Made by a program: the position numbers and the translations under genes
The notes under the pieces: model-generated
What the model was told of the DNA's origin: nothing
The model's database searches: none
Seen by the model: the letters and a program-made list of their open reading frames with translations, nothing else
Part shown: positions 39,514 to 48,384 of the stretch, in pieces
Numbering within the stretch: the first letter of the stretch is position 1
How the letters are laid out: each line of letters begins with the position of its first letter
Source: Pycnococcus provasolii
Lineage: Eukaryota > Chlorophyta > Pseudoscourfieldiophyceae > Pseudoscourfieldiales
Length of the DNA: 64,000 nucleotides
Reading direction: 5' to 3'
NCBI GenBank assembly: GCA_049487715.1
Contig: CP150586.1
Span: 1-64,000, forward strand

Positions 39514-41130
39514 CTAATACTTCACGAGAAGTAGGCGATTTTCAGGGCTCACCTCGCTTGATACGTATTTCACAACATTCGCATGTGCGCCGTTTCCCAG
39601 CGTAGCCTCGCACCATCGCCTTCTCGCCTCGTCGAGCACCCACTTGATCATCGTTCCAAGTTCGAGTCGGCGTGCCGGCGCAAGCTCGCGGGAAATTTCA
39701 CGCAACACATCGGTAATCGTCGAAGGCGTGGTAACTCGCAAATTGCACTCAGCCTCAGCCTCAGCCTCTTCTTCGGCTACGCGCTTCGCAGGCAAAATGG
39801 GTGGCGTAGGTGGTTGTGGCGCTCCGCCGTGCTGCCCCGAAGAGCCGTCCACAGCCCAACTCGAAACGCGCTTGAGACACTCGAATAGCCCACATTCCCG
39901 CGCCACGCTGTTCATGTGCGTTGGGGGAAAGATCTTTTCACGCAGGTAGCCCACACCAACGAACTCGTCGTACGAGCATGCATGATGGCAGCATGTGGCG
40001 ATTGCCACTCCGCTTAATCGACCGACACCCACACCAACGGCACTCTTCGGTGCCTCCGTCTCGGCAAGGCGTGAGGCGGCGACAAGAGCGTGGTCTGTTG
40101 CAACACCGCAGAGATGTTTGCCACAAACTGCGACTCGCTCTCCCTGAGTTGACGGTGGCAGCTGCGTCTTAAGCACGAAGCCGATGTCGACATCCGCTGC
40201 ATCGCCACGAGCACGGACGAGCGAAATGTTCTCCGTTTCTTGCTTTCCCATGAACCGTTCCGCCTTGAAGCGGTATGCACGTCGCTCGACGAGCACGAGC
40301 GCGCGTGAGCCAAGCACATAGCACGCGTGCGCAAGGTACCCACGACCTGCTCCAACCTCTACGCACGGGTAGCACCGCTCCGCCATTTCGCCGGGTGGTG
40401 GCAGCATGCCAGCTTGCCTCATGTGCGACGCGATGGCTAGCCTTTGCGCATCCATCCGCGCATCCGTGGGTTCACTTTGCGACGATGTCGACGTCGTGGA
40501 CAGAATCCGGCCCGCCTCCGGCGGCACATCCACTTCCGTAGGCGCGGCGCTTGCCGACGTATCTGCCGCAAAGCACGCTTCGACGTTGCGCAGCATCACG
40601 CGCACATCATCCAGAGTAGCAACTTGGTGTTCGCCGCTTCCCTTGCTCGCGTCGCCGAGACGGTTAATGCCCTGCCGGTACCACGGCTGTGCCTCCTGCC
40701 TGTGCTTATTGCTTGGGCACACAAGCACGTGTTTTTGCACTTCGTCTTCATAGATGGTGTGCGACGGATCCAGCGGGCACGGCACGCGTCGTCTTTTTTG
40801 CTTACTTTGTCTCTCTGCAACCTGACCGTGTGAATTCGACGTTCCCTGTTCGTGCTTGTCGTTTTCAGGCGACTGGTGCGCACCGCAGTACTGCGAGTCT
40901 GACGTCGCCGCGAGACGGCAGCACCTATTTTTGTGCGGTAAGTAAAACGCGCACGTGTTTGCGTCCACGGCTGCGCGTATGCACGCTTCGCGTCTCCGCC
41001 TGGCGTCTTCCTCGACTCTGCGCGCGTCGTCGGGGGAACGGCGCCTGTGCCCACCCCTCGACTTGCCACAGCGAGCTGCACCTGGTGGTGACAACGCACC
41101 AGCGGGAGCTCCGGCGGCGGCGTCGTCCAT
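39514..41130 (-). CDS. TRM13: tRNA 2'-O-methyltransferase TRM13 (TRMT13)
   Basis: 538 residues from an ATG at 41130. Domains: zf-TRM13 CCCH near 45-75 (CAFYLPHKNRCCRLAATSDSQYCGAH), then a CHHC zinc finger near 112-140 (VPCPLDPSHTIYEDEVQKHVLVCP), then the methyltransferase: CVEVGAGRGYLAHACYVLG, ALVLVERRAYRFKAERF, RVAVCGKHLCGVATDHAL and ATCCHHACSYDEFVG. The enzyme methylates the ribose at position 4 of certain tRNAs. It starts 151 bases from the divergent delta-tubulin gene. Confidence 0.93.
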   Translation of the reverse strand: MDDAAAGAPAGALSPPGAARCGKSRGGHRRRSPDDARRVEEDARRRREACIRAAVDANTCAFYLPHKNRCCRLAATSDSQYCGAHQSPENDKHEQGTSNSHGQVAERQSKQKRRRVPCPLDPSHTIYEDEVQKHVLVCPSNKHRQEAQPWYRQGINRLGDASKGSGEHQVATLDDVRVMLRNVEACFAADTSASAAPTEVDVPPEAGRILSTTSTSSQSEPTDARMDAQRLAIASHMRQAGMLPPPGEMAERCYPCVEVGAGRGYLAHACYVLGSRALVLVERRAYRFKAERFMGKQETENISLVRARGDAADVDIGFVLKTQLPPSTQGERVAVCGKHLCGVATDHALVAASRLAETEAPKSAVGVGVGRLSGVAIATCCHHACSYDEFVGVGYLREKIFPPTHMNSVARECGLFECLKRVSSWAVDGSSGQHGGAPQPPTPPILPAKRVAEEEAEAEAECNLRVTTPSTITDVLREISRELAPARRLELGTMIKWVLDEARRRWCEATLGNGAHANVVKYVSSEVSPENRLLLVKY

Positions 41131-41281
41131 GACAGTGGCAGTGACAGCAACCCCAGGGAGGACTGCGACCCCCTAAGAGGAGGAGGAAGGTGTAACCCTA
41201 AACCTGGTGTAAACCCTAACCCATTCCCTTGCCTTCTACAGTTCTCCCATAACCTTCGCCCTCTTTCCTCCTTCACGAAGT
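41131..41281. promoter_or_regulatory. Bidirectional promoter with telo-boxes (TRM13 / delta-tubulin)
   Basis: Within 151 bases are TGTAACCCTAAACC (41191-41204) and TAAACCCTAACCC (41210-41222). AAACCCTAA is the plant telo-box, found upstream of translation and cell-cycle genes. The two copies are 19 bases apart. Both genes probably use this region. Confidence 0.6.
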
Positions 41282-42820
41282 ATGTCGTCGTGTTTGGTGG
41301 TGCAGGTGGGCCAGTGCGGGAACGCACTCGGCGCCGCGATCTTCGACGCCATCGCAAACGACAGAGCGGCGCAGATGCAGCGTGACGAACACGTCTCACG
41401 TTTTGATGACGGCCAGTCGTCCACGACGTTTGCTAGGAAAGCAACCGCAGAAGAAGGACTCGACGCGGACGCCTTCTTCTCACTCGTCAGTGCGCCGTCA
41501 GCCGCGCGAGGTCGAAGGCGAGTCGAACCCGTCGCGCGGGCGGTGCTCGTTGACACAGAGCCAAAGGCACTGGACGACGCGATGAGAATAGGAAGGGGGA
41601 GGTGGAGCTACGACCCGAGCAAGTGTGTCGCCGCGGAGGGCGGCGCGGGCAACTCGTGGGGACGCGGATTCCACCACATGGCGGGAGGCGAAGCCACTGA
41701 CGACGGCGCCGAAGGGGGCCTGCTCGCTCCCGCCCTGGATGCCGTGCGCCACCAAGTGGAGCGGTGCGACAGCGGCGTACACGCCATCGCACTGCTGCAG
41801 TCCGCCGCGGGGGGAACTGGCGCGGGACTCGGTGCACGCGCCGCGCAGGCGCTGCGCGACGAGTTTCCACGGACATGCCTGACTAGCTTTAGCGTGTGGC
41901 CCGCAAGCCAGGGAGAAGTGTCCGTGCAAGCTTACAACGCGTGCTTGAGCTTAACGCACGTCGCCGACGCCGCCGATGCTGTCGTGCTCGTGCAGAACGA
42001 CGCACTTAGCAACCTGTGCCGATCGTGCTACCAACTGTCGCGCCCAAGCCTTTCCGACCTCAACCAGGTGGCGGCTCGCGCACTCGCCCCCGCACTCCTT
42101 CCCGCATCGCTGCTCGAGCGCACGTCATCGCAAGCTTCGCCGCTCGCGTACGCGGCGTCGTACCGCCCACCACGCCCGATGGCGTGGCTCGACGAGGCGG
42201 CGACACACCCATGGTACAAGCTCCTGCAGGTGCGGTCGCACCCGCATCTCAGCGGCGCGTCGGCTTCGTTCGAGCGCTTCAGCTTCGACGCAAGCTCGCG
42301 CGCTCTCATGCGCATGCACGCTAATTCGGCGTTTGGCGATGTCGCCCTAAGGTGGGGAGACAAAACCGTGGAAGGGTCGCCCAAGGCTGTGCATCTTCAC
42401 CTTTGCCTGCGCGGATATGGCTCGGATGACCCGCGTGCTCACGCAAGCGCTTGGTCTGCTCTTGCCGCTTCGACGGAACGCAGAACATCGGCATCGAGCG
42501 GTTGGCCAATCTCGTCAGTGGCGTACGGAGGAGCAGACCGCGCACCGCCCGGCGCGCACGTCTGTGCGCGCACATCGTCGTCGTCGCCGCCGTCGCCGTC
42601 GTCGCCATCTGCGGCTTCCGGCGACACGGGCGTTGCCGTGTTGGTTTCCAATTCTTCGGACGTCGTCGAGCCGTTGCGTCGCGAAGCGGAGCGCGCACGT
42701 CGCCTGCTTTGCGCGCGTGCGTTCGTTCACCGCTACGAGTCTGACGGCGTGGACATTGATAGCCTTCGATGTGCCGTGGACGGCGTGGACGCACTCGTCG
42801 ACCGATACGACGCCTTGTAA
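41282..42820 (+). CDS. TUBD1: Delta-tubulin
   Basis: 512 residues. Tubulin features: N-terminal VVQVGQCGNALGAAIFDAI, the nucleotide glycine loop SAAGGTGAGLGARAAQALRDEFP, and VQAYNACLSLTHVADAADAVVLVQNDAL. Features that pick delta over other tubulins: ARAVLVDTEPKAL followed by GRWSYDPSKC and GNSWGRGF, and a C-terminus with AVLVSNSSDVVEPL, ARAFVHRYESDGVD and a final VDRYDAL, with no acidic tail. A Ser/Pro insertion (about 415-430) is unusual. Delta-tubulin is needed for triplet microtubules in basal bodies. The family tree should be checked, but Misato-type proteins lack these blocks. Confidence 0.9.
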   Translation: MSSCLVVQVGQCGNALGAAIFDAIANDRAAQMQRDEHVSRFDDGQSSTTFARKATAEEGLDADAFFSLVSAPSAARGRRRVEPVARAVLVDTEPKALDDAMRIGRGRWSYDPSKCVAAEGGAGNSWGRGFHHMAGGEATDDGAEGGLLAPALDAVRHQVERCDSGVHAIALLQSAAGGTGAGLGARAAQALRDEFPRTCLTSFSVWPASQGEVSVQAYNACLSLTHVADAADAVVLVQNDALSNLCRSCYQLSRPSLSDLNQVAARALAPALLPASLLERTSSQASPLAYAASYRPPRPMAWLDEAATHPWYKLLQVRSHPHLSGASASFERFSFDASSRALMRMHANSAFGDVALRWGDKTVEGSPKAVHLHLCLRGYGSDDPRAHASAWSALAASTERRTSASSGWPISSVAYGGADRAPPGAHVCARTSSSSPPSPSSPSAASGDTGVAVLVSNSSDVVEPLRREAERARRLLCARAFVHRYESDGVDIDSLRCAVDGVDALVDRYDAL

Positions 42821-42838
42821 GTTGTAAGAAACAATTTG

Positions 42839-43435
42839 TTACATTGTGGTGGTAGCGGTGGCGGAGTTAACCACCTGTTGGTCGGCTTGGGTGTCGGCTT
42901 GGTTCCGCTTCGTCGTCGTGGTGGTGGTGGTAGAGGTGGTGGTGGTGGTCGTGCTCGCGTTCGCACTCTCGTTCTCGTACTCCAAGAACAGCGTGATGGG
43001 ACCGTCGTTCACCAAGCTGACATCCATCTTCGCACCAAACACGCCGTCTTTGACGTCCGACTCAAGCTTCAGCTTCTTTTTCAAAATCGCCTTAAACTCG
43101 TCATAGAGTTCTCTCGCCTGCGTGGGCGCCATCGCGTGGTGCCAGTCGGGTTTGTTTCCTTTCCTGACATCGCCGTACAGCGTGAATTGCGAGACGCACA
43201 GGACTTCTCGCTGCGATCCTTGTTTGGTAACAGACTCGTGCCACGGTTTCGATCCGTCGTCTGAAGGCCAGATGCGTACGTTCGCAACTTTCGACGCGAG
43301 TTTCTCCGCCTCAAGGCGCGTATCTGTGTCTCGAATGCCGACAAGAAGGAGCAGGCCCGGTCCTATGCAAGAGACTTGTGAGCCTCCTGAGACAGACACG
43401 GACGCGCTGGAGACGCGCTGGAGCACGCAACGCAT
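42839..43435 (-). CDS. DTD1: D-aminoacyl-tRNA deacylase
   Basis: 198 residues. The DTD fold begins MRCVLQRVSSASVSV; LLLLVGI, KVANVRIW, the catalytic signature LCVSQFTLYGD and the second signature VNDGPITLFLEY (usual NxGPVT; here N-D-G-P-I-T) are all present. The enzyme hydrolyses D-aminoacyl-tRNAs and mis-acylated glycyl-tRNA. The last 40 residues are a Thr run and Gln tail beyond the normal end of the family. It converges with delta-tubulin with 18 bases between stops. Confidence 0.95.
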   Translation of the reverse strand: MRCVLQRVSSASVSVSGGSQVSCIGPGLLLLVGIRDTDTRLEAEKLASKVANVRIWPSDDGSKPWHESVTKQGSQREVLCVSQFTLYGDVRKGNKPDWHHAMAPTQARELYDEFKAILKKKLKLESDVKDGVFGAKMDVSLVNDGPITLFLEYENESANASTTTTTTSTTTTTTTKRNQADTQADQQVVNSATATTTM

Positions 43436-43772
43436 ATGCGCAACACGGCAACGGCCACGGCCTCGGCCTCGGACGGCGTCGGCAAGGAGAGGAGGGAGCT
43501 GAGGTTAGGGGTTGGTGGGCTCCCTCCCGGGAAGCAGCCTGCTTTGCCGAGGGTAAATTTCTCCGCTCTGCTTTTCCTCCCCCTCCGGGCAGCCCTCCCA
43601 CCAGGGGATCCGATCCCCCAAAGTCCAAACCAAATCCCCCGATCTCTTTTCCCCGGCCCCGGGGTGGGCGTGCGTTTGGGCCAGGGATTCTATTCGCCCC
43701 TCCCCTCCTCCCTCTCAGCCCGGCCAACCACACCCCCTGGCTGCCTGGGTCCCCTGGATACCCGGGTGCTTG
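43436..43772. promoter_or_regulatory. Divergent promoter region, DTD / DUF1997
   Basis: 337 bases. TTAGGGGTTGG (43505-43515) is the reverse complement of the CCAACCCCTAA motif and points toward the DTD gene. C-rich low-complexity sequence fills the rest. Confidence 0.5.
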
Positions 43773-44825
43773 ATGGCGACGAAGATGGCCACCTCCTCAG
43801 GATCAGCCTCAGGCTCAGCCTCACGCTCGTGCATGCGTCCGCGTCATGCTCCTCGTCATTCCGTTCACTCATCTCTCTCGTCTTCGTCTTTGCGGTCTTC
43901 TTCTTTGCGACCTTCGTCTTTGCGGTTAGGTTGGTTAGGTAGGGCTAGGTTGGGTGTTCCCTCAATATCGCAACTTGGCGTCTGCTTCGCCGTCGAATCG
44001 TCGAAACCTACCGCCGCCAGCCAGACAGATGCAGATGCAGGTGCAGATGCCGCTGACAGTGTGGACAGTAACCTAACAGGGGCTGCCACGTTGGAGCCGC
44101 TCCCTCCCATGACGGATCCGGAAAACCTACAGAGGCCAGCTCGACTCCACGCTGTCGCAGTCAGCCGATGCGACGTACGCGACGCACACCTCGCAACGCC
44201 ATTCGACCTCGACGCCTACATGCGACTTCCCGTCGAACAGTACACGCTCAGCGTGCTCGAGGCGGGAACGCTCACCAGGTACGAAGGACAGCCAGGAAGG
44301 TTCCGATTCCAGGTGCCACGCCTGCAATTTTTTAACGTGTGGGTGGAACCTGTCGTCGACGTGTACGTGCGCGTGCCGGAGGCGGACGACGAAACGCCGG
44401 AGGTGCTGCTGCGCTCGGAAGGGTGCTACATGTACGGAAGTCCAGCGTTCGACAAGCTCAGGCTGAATGACAAGTTTCACATGGAGTTTGAAACGCGCGT
44501 GCGAGCACGCACCTCCGGAAGGCCGACGTTCGCCGACGACGAGGACGGCGAGACTTGGAGTGCGAATGGCGAGATTGAAGGTGGGCGCGGGGAGCTCCTC
44601 GCAAGAAGCGAAATCAACGTCGCTTGCGAGGTGGTTGCTCCTTTCCATCTCGTGCCACGCAGGGCACTCGAAAAGACGTGCAGCGCAGTACTAAACGGAC
44701 TCATCAAGCTTCTGCTACCGACATTCGTTGCGCAGCTACGAGACGACTTTGGCATCTGGGCAACTCATCCCGAGGCGAGGAAAGCGCGCGTTGAGAAAGC
44801 CGAGCGGGAGTATGGCAAAACCTGA
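43773..44825 (+). CDS. DUF1997 family plastid protein
   Basis: 350 residues from the ATG at 43773. The first 60 residues are Ser/Arg/Leu-rich with repeats of LRSSSLRPS, a transit peptide. The DUF1997 domain covers about 120-340: YMRLPVEQYTLSVLEAGTLTRYEG, FRFQVPRLQFFNVWVEPVVDVYV, LRSEGCYMYG, and ACEVVAPFHLVPRRALEKTCSAVLNGLIKLLLPTFVAQLRDDFGIWA. The family is conserved in cyanobacteria and plastids; it resembles a lipid-binding or SRPBCC-like fold, but no activity is known to me. Its TGA stop is followed at once by copy C of the 3' element. Confidence 0.85.
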   Translation: MATKMATSSGSASGSASRSCMRPRHAPRHSVHSSLSSSSLRSSSLRPSSLRLGWLGRARLGVPSISQLGVCFAVESSKPTAASQTDADAGADAADSVDSNLTGAATLEPLPPMTDPENLQRPARLHAVAVSRCDVRDAHLATPFDLDAYMRLPVEQYTLSVLEAGTLTRYEGQPGRFRFQVPRLQFFNVWVEPVVDVYVRVPEADDETPEVLLRSEGCYMYGSPAFDKLRLNDKFHMEFETRVRARTSGRPTFADDEDGETWSANGEIEGGRGELLARSEINVACEVVAPFHLVPRRALEKTCSAVLNGLIKLLLPTFVAQLRDDFGIWATHPEARKARVEKAEREYGKT

Positions 44826-45010
44826 GATCCTTCATTCAGTAATGAAACGCTCGTTTTTGTTCATGGCGCATGTGATATTGAAGGTTGTATCACTCTATCA
44901 GGGCGCTTTCGTAAGCGTAGTGAGGGCTCCACTTGCGTTTCTTGTCGCTGTTGTCGTCGCTATCGCCACCAACAGTGCATCAACACAACGACGCAAGGGT
45001 CACATCTGCT
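44826..45010 (+). repeat. Stop-linked 3' element, copy C
   Basis: GATCCTTCATTCAGTAATG begins right after the TGA stop of the DUF1997 gene; TTCATTCAGTAATGAA can fold as a six-base stem with a four-base loop. After about 35 divergent bases the sequence rejoins copy D at AGGTTGTATCACTCTATCAG and continues nearly unchanged through TTGCGTTTCTTGTCGCTG, CGCTATCGCCACCAAC and AGTGCATCAACAC to CAAGGGTCACA. The middle CCAACGGTCG segment of copies A and D is missing. Confidence 0.92.
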
Positions 45011-45201
45011 ACCCTACCTACCACTAGATGTCATTACTACGATAAAATTGTCGTATTACGTATCTTATTATATTACTATGAATATACGATTTTCCCGTGT
45101 CAATTTCTTCCCAATGTTCACACTCGAACATTTCGTCAAAATACTTGCCTCCATGCTGCTCAATTGAACGCTTCTCATTCCCCTTCCATACCAGGCATCC
45201 T

Positions 45202-47364
45202 TTACACCACCACCTGGAGGAGGACGCCAGTCGTCGCCGCCGCAACGAACATAGTGGAAGCAGCACACGTGCCACCCGAGGTCTCCGGCGCCACCTTGGT
45301 CGTCTTGGCCGGCGGTGCCGAGGTCGTCTTGGCCGGCGGTGCCGAGGTCGTCGTCGGCGGAGCCTTCATAATGGTTTTGTACGCAAACAAAAATCCGTCA
45401 GAGCCAGAAATTGGGCAGCACTCCGACCCGTCGGTCATGCAGTTCAAATCTGGGCTGATACGTGTCGTTTCACACGTGGCATTCAAGCCAATGACCACCT
45501 TCTTAGGTGCCACCAGCACCTTCATGACTGCGCCGTCGTCGCCCATTTTCATGTCCACGCACTTACCGCTCTCGGCCGTCGCGCTTTTGGGGGTTCCCGC
45601 GAACGGGGTCGTGCACGCGCCGTCCGCGAAGAACGTCATGTCCACCGACAGGGGTGCGCACAGCGGCTCGCATATCTGGCGCATCGGGGGCGGACACTTT
45701 GGTTTCTCGTTGCCGGCGCACGGCGGCGGTTTCATGTTGCTGCATAGGGGCGGGAAGCTCATGCCGAGCGGTCCGCCAGGGCACATCATCGACGGCGGCG
45801 CAGAGCCGAGCTTTCCCATTGCCTTGATTTTTATGTCCTTGAACGCCGGCCTCTTGGCAAAGGCGGCACTGAAGGTGCCGTCGTCACGCGCAGCCGCAAG
45901 CTTCTCGAACACGTCGTAGCTCAAGGTCTCTTTCACCTTAATGCGGTAGTCGACATTGTAGGATGCGTCACCCTCGAATTCTACCGTGAGTTTGTCATCC
46001 ACAAACACCATGCCCTCCTCGGTTGGCGCATCCAAGACGCACACGTTGGCAGTGCACGTGAGTCCCGTCGCGCACATGTCCGTGCAAGGAGCACCTTCCG
46101 TTGACGGAACTGCGGCCGCCGCCGTGGTCGTCGCAAGCAAGCGGCGGCCGGCGCCGGCGCCGCCGCTGCTGCCACCTCCCGCCGCCGGCTCGGTGCCCGC
46201 ACCTCCCGCAGCCGGCTCGGTGCCCGCACCTCCCGCAGCCGGAGCCGTGGTGGTCGTGGTCGTTTCAGTGCCACCTCCCGCCGCCGGCTCGGTGCCCGCA
46301 CCTGCCGCAGCCGGAGCCGTGGTGGTCGTGGTCGTTTCAGTGCCACCTCCCGCCGCCGGCTCGGTGCCCGTACCTTCCGCAGCCGGAGCCGTGGTGCCGG
46401 TGGTGGTCGTATCAGCCGCAGCCGTAGCCGTGGTGCCGGTGGTGGTCGTATCAGCCGCAGCCGTAGCCGTGGTGGTCGTGGTCGTATCAGCCGCAGCCGT
46501 AGCCGTGGTGCCGGTGGTGGTCGTATCAGTGCCCGCTCCCGCAGCCGGAGCCGTGGTGGTCGTGGTCGTATCAGTGCTCGCGGTCACGCTCAGCACTTCC
46601 ACGTCTTCAGCCGGAACACCCGCCACCTCCGCCGCCGTTTCTTGCGTAGCCGCGGCAACTTCTGCTTCGGTATCCGCCGCCGTGGTCGTGGTCGTGGTCG
46701 TATCAGTGCCAGCTCCCGCCGCCGGCGTAGGGCTCGCACCTCCCGCAGCCGGAGCCGTGGTGGTCGTGGTCGTATCAGTGCCACCTCCCGCCGCCGGCTC
46801 GGTGCCCGTACCTGCCGCAGCCGGAGCCGTGGTGGTCGTGGTCGTTTCAGTGCCACCTCCCGCCGCCGGCTCGGTGCCCGTACCTCCCGCAGCCGGAGCC
46901 GTGGTGGTCGTGGTCGTTTCAGTGCCACCTCCCGCCGCCGGCTCGGTGCCCGTACCTGCCGCAGCCGGAGCCGTGGTGGTCGTGGTCGTTTCAGTGCCAC
47001 CTCCCGCCGCCGGCTCGGTGCCCGCACCTCCCGCAGCCGGAGCCGTGGTGGTCGTGGTCGTTTCAGTATCAGCCGCAATGGCAGCGGTGTCCGTTCCACC
47101 TGCGGCCCCTGATGAGTTAGTTGCACCAGTAGCCGTGGTGGCGTTCTGAAGGATGCTTGCACCAGGTGGTCTGAGTTGCACCGAGGCTCCTGATGAGTTA
47201 GTTGCACCAGGTTCTGAGGGAGTTGCACCAGTTACGCCGCCCTGCGCAAAAACGCTCAACGAAGCGCTTAATAAGAGTAGGCCAACAAGAACGAGCATGG
47301 CCGTTGGGAATGCAATGCGGCCTAGGGCCATCCGCCCAAACCTCTTAGCTCCACGAGACATCAT
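45202..47364 (-). CDS. Secreted Thr/Pro/Ala-repeat protein, probable GPI-anchored surface protein
   Basis: The chosen start is the ATG at 47364, giving 720 residues with a basic N-terminus and LGRIAFPTAMLVLVGLLLLSASLSVFA, a clear signal peptide; an upstream ATG at 47586 adds 74 residues that would bury it. Residues of about 90-400 are tandem repeats of the 24-residue type TETTTTTTAPAAGG-x-GTEPAAGGG with shorter TTTTGTTATAAAD units. A Cys-containing non-repeat domain follows with CTDMCATGLTC and MCPGGPLGMSFPPLCSNM. A Pro/Thr stretch and terminal GTCAASTMFVAAATTGVLLQVVV look like a GPI attachment signal. Thr-rich repeats suggest heavy O-glycosylation. A cell-wall or adhesin role is inference. 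Confidence 0.75.
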   Translation of the reverse strand: MMSRGAKRFGRMALGRIAFPTAMLVLVGLLLLSASLSVFAQGGVTGATPSEPGATNSSGASVQLRPPGASILQNATTATGATNSSGAAGGTDTAAIAADTETTTTTTAPAAGGAGTEPAAGGGTETTTTTTAPAAAGTGTEPAAGGGTETTTTTTAPAAGGTGTEPAAGGGTETTTTTTAPAAAGTGTEPAAGGGTDTTTTTTAPAAGGASPTPAAGAGTDTTTTTTTAADTEAEVAAATQETAAEVAGVPAEDVEVLSVTASTDTTTTTTAPAAGAGTDTTTTGTTATAAADTTTTTTATAAADTTTTGTTATAAADTTTTGTTAPAAEGTGTEPAAGGGTETTTTTTAPAAAGAGTEPAAGGGTETTTTTTAPAAGGAGTEPAAGGAGTEPAAGGGSSGGAGAGRRLLATTTAAAAVPSTEGAPCTDMCATGLTCTANVCVLDAPTEEGMVFVDDKLTVEFEGDASYNVDYRIKVKETLSYDVFEKLAAARDDGTFSAAFAKRPAFKDIKIKAMGKLGSAPPSMMCPGGPLGMSFPPLCSNMKPPPCAGNEKPKCPPPMRQICEPLCAPLSVDMTFFADGACTTPFAGTPKSATAESGKCVDMKMGDDGAVMKVLVAPKKVVIGLNATCETTRISPDLNCMTDGSECCPISGSDGFLFAYKTIMKAPPTTTSAPPAKTTSAPPAKTTKVAPETSGGTCAASTMFVAAATTGVLLQVVV
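46140..47090. repeat. 72-bp coding repeat array
   Basis: Units near 72 bases carrying ACCACCTCCCGCCGCCGGCT and GGAGCCGTGGTGGTCGTGGT recur in nearly identical form, interrupted by a subarray of GTATCAGCCGCAGCCGTAGC units. The unit length is a multiple of three and its codons avoid stops in other frames, which creates long false ORFs on both strands. Confidence 0.92.
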
Positions 47365-48384
47365 GACGGGAGAATGTGCAGCCCAGCTGTCGCGGACCTT
47401 CGAGGGGGAGGGGGCGAGGGCGAGGCCGGACGCGAACACGCGCACGCCGTTGACTGGGGAGGTTGAGCGGGAAAGGGACCTCTGGGGCGGCGAAGGGTCC
47501 AGGGAGGGCGCGTCGCCGGATCGCGGGGCGGGCACATTCCTTGGCCGATGCGTGTTCGCGTTCGTGCAACGGGATGGTGCCGGCATGGGAACGAGACGTC
47601 AGACGAGAATCACGAGATCACGTGGTGCATGCAGTTGGCCGTGATATTAGTCTATGTTTCCGGACGTACCTTCCTACTGTAGCAAACGAACGGGGAGTTT
47701 TGTTCCCCGACCGGGAAAGCGAATACCTTTAGCGATGCGGGAGTTCCCGCCTTGTTGATCGCTTGATCGCGAGGACCTACCCGGTACTCATAGGAGGGGA
47801 AAGTTCAAAGGCGACATAAATTTATTTGCGGGCAACAATGGGAGGGAAAGAAGTTCGCAAGGGGGGTTTCGATTCCCCACCCAGATTTCCCACCTACAGT
47901 AAATACAGTAATAATTCTCGGTCCGTCTGGGGATCTGCATTCTGCCGCGGCTCGGTGTACAGTAATAAGTGCGAGTGTAAGTGTGTGACATTTACGACCA
48001 AATGGGTGGTAATTCGCACAGCGCGCCGTTGTAACTTTTGGTTATGCGATTTTCCACATAGCACCATTGTTAAGGCCCGTTGTTCAGGAGCTCCAGGGAG
48101 GTGATGAACAACGGCCAGTAACCAGTTGTTCGCCACCAACCAAGGCCACCATCACAAACGCCATCGCGCCCATCGGCAGCCTCGTTGCGCGGTTGCGCCG
48201 ACCGGCTTAAGCTCATCGGCTGCCTCGTTGCGCCGCACTTAAGCAACTTAACACGCTGATAGGAGTTTATGTGTACAATGTTTGTAAATACATGATTGCA
48301 GTCTCAAATCTCTACTCCACAAGACAGCCCTCTTTCCCACAAATTGGACTCCTTTAGATACTCTAGCTGCTAGTAAAGTAGTAA
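47365..48384. other. Intergenic, no gene seen
   Basis: The part before 47640 is the upstream region (or 5' extension) of the surface-protein gene. Around 48171-48235 is a direct repeat of CATCGGC-(A/T)-GCCTCGTTGCGC. A T-arm-like GGGGTTTCGATTCCCC at 47863 is not part of a recognisable tRNA. The stretch 48245-48384 may be further downstream sequence of copy D. Confidence 0.5.

Noticed and set aside
41282-42820. Misato/DML1 as identity of the tubulin-like gene
   Set aside because: The full glycine loop and delta-tubulin-specific C-terminal VLVSNSS...HRY block argue for delta-tubulin.
44933-45919. Plus-strand 328-codon ORF
   Set aside because: Antisense to the conserved C-terminal part of the surface protein and overlapping element copy C; no domain features.
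45986-47149. A 387-codon open frame on the plus strand over the surface-protein gene
   Set aside because: It is an antisense shadow of the repeat array; the minus-strand product has a signal peptide, Cys domain and hydrophobic terminus, while this one is only Val/Pro/Ala repeats.
47820-47900. tRNA-like T-arm GGGGTTTCGATTCCCC
   Set aside because: No acceptor stem, D-arm or anticodon arm could be laid out around it.
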